Source: an uncultured Oscillibacter sp.
Lineage (GTDB): Bacteria > Bacillota > Clostridia > Oscillospirales > Oscillospiraceae
Assembly: GCA_910579435.1 (NCBI GenBank)
Contig: CAJTVF010000002.1
Coordinates: forward strand, 1-64,000
Direction of reading: 5' to 3'
DNA: 64,000 nt
The notes under the pieces are model-generated. The model made no database searches. It saw only the letters and a program-made list of their open reading frames with translations, and had not been told where the DNA came from. The position numbers were made by a program, and so were the translations under genes. Every line of letters starts with the position of its first letter. The first letter of the stretch is position 1. Of the stretch, positions 1-7,092 are shown piece after piece.

Positions 1-510
1 CTTCTAATTCCTAACTTGGTAGAGTACTAGGCCTTGTTTGAAAATTGGCGGAATGCCGGATTTGGGCAGATTTTATTGCCAGGCAAGGCGATTTGACGCG
101 GGAATCCTGACGGATTTCAAGTCAAATCAACGCAGTCCTGGCGGAAAAAGATGCCCAGAGACGGCGTTTTGCCATTTTTCAAACAAGGCCTATACCTACT
201 TCCCGGTTTTTAATCAGTTTTTAAGAAATCAGAAGTTGCGTTTTGGCGTGGTGCTAAACCACGAAAAAATGCAGTTTGAATTCTGGCTGATGGGGCAGAA
301 TGCAGATGTGCAAAGAGCGTACTGGGAACTTTTAAAAGATTCCGTATGGAACAGCGGCAGAAAAGAGATGCCGAATATTCTATTTTAGAAGCCGTTTTAG
401 AAGATCAAATGGATTTCAGAGATAAAGAAACCATGACCCAAACCATCATAAGCCGTTCCGTATCCCTGGCGCTTGAAATCCAAGAGTATTTGAGCGGCAT
501 TGGCTGTTAG
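1..510 (+). pseudogene. 3' part of a hypothetical protein gene, interrupted by a 161-bp element and frameshifted
   Basis: The gene enters from the left edge of the window. If the element at 30-190 and one TA copy are removed, bases 1-29 join 193 onward as one open frame reading LLIPNLVEYYTYFP, NQFLRNQKLRFGVVLNH, EFWLMGQNADVQRAYWELLKD. Near 372 the frame then has to shift by one base (MP, then EYSILEAVLEDQMDF, ALEIQEYLSGIGC) to reach the TAG at 508-510, so one base appears to be missing. Function is not recognised; it vaguely resembles small uncharacterised clostridial proteins such as the DUF7000 type, which is a guess. Base composition is more AT-rich than the neighbours. Two independent lesions make it a decayed gene. 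Confidence 0.7.
30..190 (+). mobile_element. MITE-like element type 1, copy A (161 bp, TA-flanked)
   Basis: The ends are inverted repeats: GGCCTTGTTTGAAAA at the left and its exact complement at the right, with weaker pairing continuing to about 28 bp. It is flanked by TA at 28-29 and 191-192, consistent with a TA target duplication as made by Tc1/mariner or IS630-type enzymes. The interior holds the hairpin GGAATC-CTGACG-GATTTC at 101-118, which is also found in the other short elements of this window. No coding capacity. It interrupts the gene described at 1-510. A second copy lies at 45975-46298 and is itself interrupted. Confidence 0.8.
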
Positions 511-520
511 ATCAATTTTT

Positions 521-565
521 GCCGGGCAGTTACCCATCATGGGCAGCTGCCCGGCCAGTCTTTTT
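521..565 (+). terminator. Rho-independent terminator
   Basis: GCCGGGCAG at 521-529 pairs with CTGCCCGGC at 547-555, and a T-run follows at 560-564. It probably ended transcription of the decayed gene upstream. Confidence 0.65.
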
Positions 566-629
566 GGCGGAAGGCTTGAAAACGGGCTTCCATCAACGCA
601 AACAGTAAATGGAAATTCAGGGAATGGAA

Positions 630-655
630 GCGGCCCCGGCAAAAGCCGGGGCCGC
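630..655 (-). terminator. Hairpin downstream of the nucleotidase gene
   Basis: A perfect GC-rich hairpin (GCGGCCCCGGC with an AAAA/TTTT loop) lies 28 bases beyond the stop of the minus-strand nucleotidase. It has no clear U-run, so termination is likely but not certain. Confidence 0.45.
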
Positions 656-682
656 TGGCGGATATTTGGGTATGTACTGCGC

Positions 683-2770
683 TCAGGCGGCGGGAATCAC
701 CAGGACCTGGCCGATCTGAATGGCGGCGGGGTCCTTGACGGAAGCCTTGTTGGCGCTGTAAATCACGCCCCACTTGGTTCCGGTGCCGTAGGCTTCCTGG
801 GCAATGCTCCACAGGCAGTCTCCCGCCTTGACGGTGTAAGTCCCCTCCACAGAGGGAGCGGGGGCAGGAGCAGGAGCGGGCTCGGGAACAGGCTCCGGCT
901 CCGGGGCGGGAGCAGGCTCCGGCTCCGGCTCGGGAGCAGGCTCAGGCTCCGGCTCGGGAGCGGGTTCGGGAGCGGGAACGGGCTCCTCAGCGGCTTCCTC
1001 GTCCAGAGGAGGCAGGACGCCCGCGGCCCGCAGGGCGGGGCCGTTCAGGGAGGCGATGTTGGGGGTGCGGCCGTCCTCGCTGGTGGGGATGGCGATTTCG
1101 CCGGAACGGACCTTCTCATAGATCAGGTCCTTCTGGGGATCGTCCAGATCCGCGCCCACGATCTTCCAGTTGTTGTCCACCTCGGGCATCAGGGGGCCGT
1201 CCAGGGCCTCCACATACTCGGTAATCATATCCCGGACCGCGCCGCCCTCGTACACCACGTCCGCCTCGTTGATGAGGCCCGCGGAGACGAGGCCGCCGTA
1301 GCGGTAGTTGTTCAGGGCCAGGATCATGGTGTCGGTGTCCTTCAGCGGCTGGCCCTTGTAGACCACGTTCTGGATGCGGGACCCGGCAGGCTTGGAAATG
1401 TCGATCTCATAGTCCAGTCCCGCGAACATGTCGTAATTGTACAGGCGGATGTTGGGGTTGAAGCTGATGGTCACGTCGCCGGGCTGATACTGGTTGAAGA
1501 AGTTGCCCGCTTTCTCCTCCATGATGGCCTTCATCTGCTTTCCGGTGACCTTCACGCCGTAGAGGGTGTTGTCGTATTTGTAGATTTTCACGCTGTCCCG
1601 GTGCAGGAAGGGTCCCGCCTGGAGGTTGGAGGTGGCGTCAAACAGGGCCGCCAGGGACACGTCGGCCCCCGCCCGCTCCATCTGGACCTTGTTCACCAGG
1701 TCCGTCACCGCGTCGTCCTCCAGAACGGCGGAGGGGATGCCGGGGAGGAACTCCAGGGGATCGATAAAGGTCTTCCCCACGGCGCCCACTTCCCGGGAGG
1801 CCAGCTCCAGGCTCTTCTCGTGGAGATCCTTGAACTCCGCCAGGAACTCCGGATCGGGCGTGACCTCGGCGCAGTCGATGAGCTCGCCCTCGGCCTTGTC
1901 CACGGCCCAGCCGTCGCCGTCGGCCTTCAGGGTCAGGGTGACCTTGCTGACAAATTCGCCGTTGCTGCCGGGCTCCAGCACGGGGATGCCCCCGATGGTC
2001 TCGTTGACCGTGGCGTGGGCGTGGCCGATGAACAGGGCGTCCATCCGGTCCCCATAGGTCTCGGCAATCTCACGGCAGCCGGCCACGCCGTACTCGCCGT
2101 CCAAGCCGTAGTGGATGGAACCGATGATGACGTCGGCCTTGCCCTCCAGCTCGTCCAGGATCTTTCCGGTTTCCTCATCGGGGTTCGTGATTTTCATGTT
2201 GTCATAGTGGCCGGGGTCGGACTTCTCCCACTGGGGGATGTGGGGGGCGTCCACGCCGAAGACCGCCACCTTCACGCCGTCCACCTCGAAAATCTGGTAG
2301 GCGTCGATCCAGCGGGTCCCGTCGGCCTTATAGAAGTTGCCGCCCAGGGCCACGCCCTGGAACTCCTCAATTTCCTTGGTGGTGTACTTGAAATCGAAGT
2401 TGAACTCATGGTTGCCCAGGGTCCAGGCGTCGTACTCCAGGTAGTTCATGGCCTCGATCATGGGATGGGGCTCCTCGTCCAGGAAGGACTGGATGTAGTT
2501 GGCCTGGGTGGTGTCGCCGGTGTCCAGCAGAAGCAGGTCCGGGTCCGCCTCCCGCTCCGCCTTGATGATGGCGGCCGCGTGGGCCATGCTGGTTTTGTTT
2601 TCCTTGTTTGAGGCATAATCAAAGGGGTTGACCATGCCGTGCAGGTCGCTGGTCTGGAGGATGGTGATGGTTTTGCCCTCCTCCGCCGCCATGGCGGGGA
2701 CGCCCAGCCCGGCCAGCATGGCCAGGACCAGCGCCAGCGCGAGGAACTGTTTGCGCGCGGTTTTACGCAT
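683..2770 (-). CDS. Secreted 5'-nucleotidase / cyclic phosphodiesterase family protein with C-terminal LysM
   Basis: 695 aa. Residues 1-29 form a signal peptide (basic start, Leu/Ala core, AMA-A cleavage). A calcineurin-like metallophosphatase domain follows with the family motifs TSDLHG, DTGDTTQ, GNHEFNF and GHAH, then the 5'-nucleotidase C-terminal domain. After this comes a linker of alternating Pro-Glu-Ala repeats of roughly 55 residues and a final LysM domain of about 45 residues (YTVKAGDCLWSIAQ). The family (UshA/YfkN) hydrolyses extracellular nucleotides or 2',3'-cyclic nucleotides; LysM should hold the enzyme on peptidoglycan. The start at 2770 was chosen because GGGAGG lies just upstream and it gives the signal peptide; an in-frame ATG at 2836 has neither. 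Appears monocistronic. Confidence 0.92.
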   Translation of the reverse strand: MRKTARKQFLALALVLAMLAGLGVPAMAAEEGKTITILQTSDLHGMVNPFDYASNKENKTSMAHAAAIIKAEREADPDLLLLDTGDTTQANYIQSFLDEEPHPMIEAMNYLEYDAWTLGNHEFNFDFKYTTKEIEEFQGVALGGNFYKADGTRWIDAYQIFEVDGVKVAVFGVDAPHIPQWEKSDPGHYDNMKITNPDEETGKILDELEGKADVIIGSIHYGLDGEYGVAGCREIAETYGDRMDALFIGHAHATVNETIGGIPVLEPGSNGEFVSKVTLTLKADGDGWAVDKAEGELIDCAEVTPDPEFLAEFKDLHEKSLELASREVGAVGKTFIDPLEFLPGIPSAVLEDDAVTDLVNKVQMERAGADVSLAALFDATSNLQAGPFLHRDSVKIYKYDNTLYGVKVTGKQMKAIMEEKAGNFFNQYQPGDVTISFNPNIRLYNYDMFAGLDYEIDISKPAGSRIQNVVYKGQPLKDTDTMILALNNYRYGGLVSAGLINEADVVYEGGAVRDMITEYVEALDGPLMPEVDNNWKIVGADLDDPQKDLIYEKVRSGEIAIPTSEDGRTPNIASLNGPALRAAGVLPPLDEEAAEEPVPAPEPAPEPEPEPAPEPEPEPAPAPEPEPVPEPAPAPAPAPSVEGTYTVKAGDCLWSIAQEAYGTGTKWGVIYSANKASVKDPAAIQIGQVLVIPAA

Positions 2771-2873
2771 AAGATGACCTCCCGTTTTTTTATTTTCCTC
2801 TCCTTGGAAACGGATGCGTTTATTATACAGCATCACTTTTTGAAAAGCAACCTCTTTTTGTGAAAATTGACCA

Positions 2874-2902
2874 TTGACTTTATCCCTTTAAAGCTGTATA
2901 GT
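2874..2902 (+). promoter_or_regulatory. Sigma-A promoter of the ABC importer leader
   Basis: TTGACT at 2874-2879, a 17-nt spacer, then TATAGT at 2897-2902. Transcription would start near 2909, giving about 250 nt of leader before the ABC importer. Confidence 0.7.
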
Positions 2903-2947
2903 ACAAAAGCGTCAAGGCTGTCGATTCGTCCGAGAGGAGAATGTCCT

Positions 2948-3046
2948 ATGCGTACATCCGCTTCCTCCCTCCAGAGCGTGTATTTCCGCTTTACCAAGGT
3001 CCGCTGCGCGGGCCGTTTTGAGCGTGGAACCAGACAGTCCGGCTGA
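2948..3046 (+). CDS. Candidate 32-aa leader peptide
   Basis: ATG at 2948 is preceded by a good Shine-Dalgarno (GAGGAG, 2934-2939, spacing 8) and follows the promoter at 2874-2902. The peptide contains VYFRFTKVR, with Tyr-Phe and a second Phe close together, and ends at TGA 3044-3046, 24 bases before an intrinsic terminator. That layout is what a transcription-attenuation leader looks like, but no similarity to a known leader peptide is recognised. An overlapping ATG at 2941 is too close to the Shine-Dalgarno. Confidence 0.4.
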   Translation: MRTSASSLQSVYFRFTKVRCAGRFERGTRQSG

Positions 3047-3070
3047 ACAGGCGCTTGCTTTTGGTGAAAG

Positions 3071-3100
3071 GCGGTCCTGTCTGCGGACGGGCCGCTTTTT
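3071..3100 (+). terminator. Intrinsic terminator between leader ORF and ABC importer (possible attenuator)
   Basis: GCGGTCCTGTC (3071-3081) pairs with GACGGGCCGC (3086-3095) and TTTTT follows. It lies downstream of the leader promoter and upstream of the importer genes, so it must be read through or regulated for them to be expressed. A similar smaller hairpin, GGTCCGC-TGC-GCGGGCC followed by GTTTT, lies at 2999-3020 and may be an alternative structure. Confidence 0.6.
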
Positions 3101-3158
3101 ATATATGATGAACCCGGCAAAACCGCGCACACTATAGAACATAAGGAGATTGGATACC

Positions 3159-4205
3159 ATGAAAAAGAACCTGCTCGCGCTGATCCTGACCCTGGCCATG
3201 GCCCTGAGCCTGGCCGCCTGCGGCGGCAATCCCGCTCCCGCCGGCTCCGGCGGCTCCGGCAATGACGCTCCCCCCGCCGAGACCCAGGAGCCCGCCGATT
3301 CCGGTTCCGACGCCGGTTCCTCCGGCGAGACCTACAAAATCGGCATCTGCCAGCTGGCCCCCCACCCGGCGCTGGACGCCGCCACCGAGGGCTTTACCGA
3401 CGCCATCAATGCCCTGCTCCCCGGCCAGGTGGAGCTGGATCCCCAGAACGCTGCCGGCGATACCCCTACCTGCGCCACCATCATCAACGGCTTTGTGTCC
3501 GGAGGCGTAGACCTGATTATGGCTAACGCCACCGCCCCCCTCCAGGCCGCCGCCTCCGCCACCGCCGACATCCCGGTCCTGGGCACCTCCATCACCGAAT
3601 ACGGCGTGGCCCTGGGCATTGACAACTTCTCCGGCACTGTGGGCGGCAACGTGTCCGGAACCTCCGACCTGGCTCCCCTGGACCAGCAGGCCGAGATGAT
3701 CCGCGAGTGGTATCCCGACGCCAAGACCGTGGGCCTGATTTACTGCTCCGCCGAGCCCAACAGCCAGTACCAGGTGGACAACGTCCAGAAGTACCTGGAG
3801 GACATGGGCTACGCCTGCACCCAGTTCCCCTTCTCCGACACCAACGACATGGCCTCCGTGGTCCAGAGTGCCGCGGACGCCTCCGACGTGCTGTATGTCC
3901 CCACGGACAACACGGCGGCAAACAACACGGGAATCATCGACAACATCTGCCGGGGTGTGAAGCCCGTCTTCGCCGGGGAAGAGGGCATCTGCGGCGGCTG
4001 CGGCGTGGCCACTCTGTCCATCAGCTACTATGACATCGGCTACAAGACCGGCGAAATGGCTGCGGATATCCTGACCGGCAAGGCGGACGTGTCTGCCATG
4101 GCCATCGAGTACGCGCCCCAGTTTGTCAAGAAGTACAATCCCGCCATCTGCGAGGCCCTGGGCCTCACCGCTCCCGAGGGCTACGAGGCCATCGCCGCCG
4201 AGTAA
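3159..4205 (+). CDS. ABC transporter substrate-binding lipoprotein (TrpX-type)
   Basis: 348 aa. The N-terminus is a lipoprotein signal (MKKNLLALILTLAMALSLAAC) with lipobox LAAC, followed by a Gly/Ser/Ala/Pro-rich tether to about residue 55. The rest is a periplasmic-binding-protein type 1 fold of the ABC_sub_bind family (PF04392): GICQLAPHPALDAATEGF at the start of the domain, then DTPTCATIINGF and YVPTDNTAANN. Family members bind aromatic amino acids or similar small solutes; the ligand here is unknown. ATG 3159 has AAGGAG 10 nt upstream; an in-frame TTG at 3150 lies too close to it. First gene of a three-gene operon with the permease and ATPase. Confidence 0.9.
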   Translation: MKKNLLALILTLAMALSLAACGGNPAPAGSGGSGNDAPPAETQEPADSGSDAGSSGETYKIGICQLAPHPALDAATEGFTDAINALLPGQVELDPQNAAGDTPTCATIINGFVSGGVDLIMANATAPLQAAASATADIPVLGTSITEYGVALGIDNFSGTVGGNVSGTSDLAPLDQQAEMIREWYPDAKTVGLIYCSAEPNSQYQVDNVQKYLEDMGYACTQFPFSDTNDMASVVQSAADASDVLYVPTDNTAANNTGIIDNICRGVKPVFAGEEGICGGCGVATLSISYYDIGYKTGEMAADILTGKADVSAMAIEYAPQFVKKYNPAICEALGLTAPEGYEAIAAE

Positions 4206-4235
4206 GGCAAATCCCGCGAGAGAGAGGTTTCCATC

Positions 4236-5186
4236 ATGCTGACTTTCCTCAACGCCCTGCCCGGGGCCGTGTCCCAGGGGCTGATCTGGGGCGTCATGGC
4301 CATTGGCGTTTACCTGACCTATAAGATTCTGGACATTGCCGACCTGACTGTGGACGGCTCCTTCTGCACCGGCGGCGCGGTCTTTGTCATGCTCTTCACC
4401 GCCGGGGTCAACGTCTGGCCGGCCATGCTGGCGGCCACGCTGGCGGGCATGCTGGCGGGACTGGTAACGGGGCTTTTGCATACCCAGTGCGGCATTCCCG
4501 CCATCCTGGCCGGCATCCTGACCCAGCTGGGGCTCTACTCCGTCAACATGTCCATTATGGATTTCAAGGCTTCCGTGGCCCTCAACGTCACCCAGGCGGC
4601 CACGCTGGAAAAGCTTCTGGTCTCCCTGCGCTTTGTCCAGGGGGCCATCCGGGGGGACTTCCCCCTCTGGCGGCACCCCATCCTGGTGGTGGGCCTGTTC
4701 ACCGTGGGCCTCATTGCCCTGCTCTACGGCTTCTTCGGCACGGAGCTGGGCTGCGCCCTCCGGGCCACCGGCTCCAACGGCAGTATGGCCCGGGCCCAGG
4801 GCATCAACACCGACTTCTGCAAGGTGCTGGGCCTGATGATCTCCAACGGCCTGGTGGCCCTCTCCGGGGCCCTGCTCTGCCAATACAACGGGGCCAACGA
4901 GATCAACGTGGGCCGGGGCGCCATCGTCATCGGCCTGGCGGCGGTCATCATCGGGCAGGTGCTCTTTGGCAAGCTGTTCCGCAACTTCGCCCTAAAGCTG
5001 CTGGCGGTGTCCATCGGCGCTATCCTCTATTATATCGTCATCCAGGCGGTGCTGGCCATGGGCCTGAACCCCAACTATTTGAAGCTCCTCTCTGCGCTGG
5101 TGGTGGCGGTGTTCCTCTCCCTGCCCTACTGGAAGGGGAAGTATTTCCACGCCAAGGTCAAGACGGGAGGCGCCAGCCATGCTTGA
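4236..5186 (+). CDS. ABC transporter permease (TrpY-type)
   Basis: 316 aa, almost entirely hydrophobic, about eight to nine membrane segments. It belongs to the branched-chain-type permease family (BPD_transp_2) that pairs with ABC_sub_bind lipoproteins. Conserved stretches include DLTVDGSFCTGGAV near residue 36 and the coupling-helix region GTELGCALRATGSN. It lies 30 bases after the binding protein and overlaps the ATPase by 8 bases, so the three are one operon. Substrate not deducible; an aromatic amino acid or related compound is plausible. Confidence 0.88.
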   Translation: MLTFLNALPGAVSQGLIWGVMAIGVYLTYKILDIADLTVDGSFCTGGAVFVMLFTAGVNVWPAMLAATLAGMLAGLVTGLLHTQCGIPAILAGILTQLGLYSVNMSIMDFKASVALNVTQAATLEKLLVSLRFVQGAIRGDFPLWRHPILVVGLFTVGLIALLYGFFGTELGCALRATGSNGSMARAQGINTDFCKVLGLMISNGLVALSGALLCQYNGANEINVGRGAIVIGLAAVIIGQVLFGKLFRNFALKLLAVSIGAILYYIVIQAVLAMGLNPNYLKLLSALVVAVFLSLPYWKGKYFHAKVKTGGASHA

Positions 5187-5973
5187 GATCAAGGATATCT
5201 GGAAGATTTTCAACGCCGGAACGGTGAACGAGAAGCAGGCCCTCCGGGGCGTGAGCCTGACGCTGAACGACGGGGATTTCTGCACCGTCATCGGCGGCAA
5301 CGGGGCGGGCAAATCCACCATGCTCAACGCCGTGGCGGGGACCTGGGCCGTGGACGGCGGGTCCATCTCCATCGGCGGCGTGGACGTGACCCATCTGCCG
5401 GACCACAAGCGGGCCCCCTATATCGGCCGGGTGTTTCAGGACCCCATGCTGGGCACCGCGCCCACCATGCAGATTCTGGAGAACCTGGCCCTGGCGGCCC
5501 GCCGGGGCCAGCGGCGGGGCCTGCGCTGGGGTGTGACCAAGGCGGAGAAGGAGCAGTATCAGGAGATGCTGAAAAACCTGGACCTGGGGCTGGAGGACCG
5601 GCTGACCAGCAAAGTGGGCCTCCTCTCCGGCGGCCAGCGCCAGGCGCTGACTCTGCTGATGGCCTCTCTGAAAAAGCCCAAGCTGCTGCTGCTGGACGAG
5701 CACACTGCCGCCCTGGACCCCAAGACGGCGGCCAAGGTGCTGGAGCTGTCGGACCGTATCGTGGCGGAAAGCCATCTCACTACCATGATGGTCACCCACA
5801 ACATGAAGGACGCCATCCAGCACGGAAACCGGCTCATTATGATGTACGACGGAAAAATCGTCATCGACGTCTCCGGCGAGGAGAAAAAGAAGCTGACGGT
5901 GCCCCAGCTCCTGGAGCTGTTCAACAAGGTCAGCGGCTCTGACGAGGCGGACGACAAGCTGCTGTTGTCATAA
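5179..5973 (+). CDS. ABC transporter ATP-binding protein (TrpZ-type)
   Basis: 264 aa. Walker A GGNGAGKST (residues ~35-43), Q-loop in GRVFQDPMLGT, signature LSGGQRQAL, Walker B KLLLLDEHTAALDP and switch histidine in MMVTHNM are all present. The signature and Walker B region are those of the ABC ATPases partnered with ABC_sub_bind importers. ATG 5179 overlaps the permease stop by 8 bases, indicating coupled translation. Ends the importer operon before a strong terminator. Confidence 0.9.
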   Translation: MLEIKDIWKIFNAGTVNEKQALRGVSLTLNDGDFCTVIGGNGAGKSTMLNAVAGTWAVDGGSISIGGVDVTHLPDHKRAPYIGRVFQDPMLGTAPTMQILENLALAARRGQRRGLRWGVTKAEKEQYQEMLKNLDLGLEDRLTSKVGLLSGGQRQALTLLMASLKKPKLLLLDEHTAALDPKTAAKVLELSDRIVAESHLTTMMVTHNMKDAIQHGNRLIMMYDGKIVIDVSGEEKKKLTVPQLLELFNKVSGSDEADDKLLLS

Positions 5974-5983
5974 CCATGGATTT

Positions 5984-6015
5984 GAGGCGGAGCGGAAACG
6001 CTCCGCCTCTTGCAT
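5984..6015 (+). terminator. Rho-independent terminator of the ABC operon
   Basis: GAGGCGGAGCG-GAAA-CGCTCCGCCTC, an 11-bp perfect stem with a tetraloop, followed by a short T-containing tail. Confidence 0.75.
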
Positions 6016-6068
6016 ATTGGAACGGCATGCTTTAAAATATAGGAAACGTTTAAAAAGGAGTCGATCCC

Positions 6069-6914
6069 ATGAAATTGATCACCTGCCTCTGCAGGGGCGA
6101 GGAGCGCGTGGGCGCGCTGACGGAGGAGGGCGTGGCCTTCCTCCCTTATCCGGATATGAACACCCTGATTGAGACCCTTCCTCCGGCGGCCTTTGCCGCC
6201 GCTTCCGCCTCCAAGCCGGTTCCCCTGGAAGACGTAACCCTCCTGGCCCCCATTCCCCGCCCCCGGCAGGACGTGATCTGCCTGGGGATGAACTACCGGG
6301 ACCACGAGAAGGAGGCGGCCAGGTACGACGCGGAGGCCTTCACCAAGGAGAAACCCGCGGCGGTTTACTTCTCCAAGCGGGTCTCCCGGGCCGGGGACCC
6401 GGATGGGACCATCCCCCGGTACAAAGGGCTGGTGGAGCGGCTGGACTATGAGGCGGAGCTGGCGGTCATCATCGGAAAGACCGCCCGGAATGTGAAGGCG
6501 GAGGAGGCCGGGGCGTACATATTCGGCTACACCGTCCTCAACGACGTGTCCGCCCGAGACCTCCAAACCGGGCACAAGCAGTGGTATTTCGGCAAAGGCC
6601 TGGACGGCTTCACCCCCATGGGGCCCTGCATCCTCACGGCGGACGAGACGGCCTTTCCCCCGGCCCTGGAGATCTCCTGCGCCGTCAACGGGGAGGAGCG
6701 CCAGCACTCCAACACCTCCCTGCTGATTCACGGCATTCCGGAGATCATCGAAGAGCTCTCCGCCGGAATGACCCTGCTGCCGGGGACCGTCATTGCCACC
6801 GGCACCCCGGCGGGCGTGGGCATGGGCTTCGAGCCCCCCAGATTCCTGGAGGCCGGGGACGTGGTGGAGTGCACGATCCAGAACATCGGGACCCTGCGGA
6901 GCACGGCCCGCTGA
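6069..6914 (+). CDS. Fumarylacetoacetate hydrolase (FAH) family protein
   Basis: 281 aa. Residues ~65-280 are the FAH-fold catalytic domain: ICLGMNYRDH, LDYEAELAVIIGK with the metal-binding Glu pair, LNDVSARDLQ with the metal Asp, and the closing GTVIATGTPAGVG signature. Members of this size act as acylpyruvate hydrolases, oxaloacetate decarboxylases or 2-hydroxyhepta-2,4-diene-1,7-dioate isomerases in degradation of aromatics or sugar acids, and the exact substrate cannot be read from sequence. ATG 6069 has AAGGAG upstream. It stands alone between two terminators. Confidence 0.88.
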   Translation: MKLITCLCRGEERVGALTEEGVAFLPYPDMNTLIETLPPAAFAAASASKPVPLEDVTLLAPIPRPRQDVICLGMNYRDHEKEAARYDAEAFTKEKPAAVYFSKRVSRAGDPDGTIPRYKGLVERLDYEAELAVIIGKTARNVKAEEAGAYIFGYTVLNDVSARDLQTGHKQWYFGKGLDGFTPMGPCILTADETAFPPALEISCAVNGEERQHSNTSLLIHGIPEIIEELSAGMTLLPGTVIATGTPAGVGMGFEPPRFLEAGDVVECTIQNIGTLRSTAR

Positions 6915-6934
6915 GCACATACGAAACTGCCCTG

Positions 6935-6970
6935 GAGGCCGGACGGCATATGCCGCCCGGCCTCAATTTC
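6935..6970 (+). terminator. Hairpin downstream of the FAH-family gene
   Basis: GAGGCCGG-CGGC-ATAT-GCCG-CCGGCCTC stem 20 bases past the stop, followed by AATTTCT. Probably a terminator with a weak U-tract. Confidence 0.5.
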
Positions 6971-7092
6971 TGCCAGGACTTCCAGAACCTGTTCCTTGCC
7001 CCGGTTGGGGCTTTTACGGTAAAATAAGGCGTATGATTTGTCGAAAGCTGTTTGACGGCGGCTTTCAGTATTTTGTTGAGGAGTTCGGAGAC

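Noticed and set aside
38-388. 116-codon frame starting inside the mobile element at the left edge
   Set aside because: The first half is the element and the second half is the decayed gene; the apparent start is not real.
850-980. Short tandem GC-rich repeats resembling a CRISPR or minisatellite
   Set aside because: They encode the Pro-Glu-Ala linker of the nucleotidase; no spacers of uniform length and unique sequence.
500-2611. Long plus-strand frame of 703 codons rich in Gly, Val, His and Leu
   Set aside because: It is the complement of the nucleotidase gene, which has a signal peptide, motifs and RBS; the composition is typical of antisense frames in GC-rich coding DNA.
3132-4883. Long minus-strand frame opposite the ABC importer
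   Set aside because: Antisense to two clear importer genes; Gly/His/Ala-rich with no domain.
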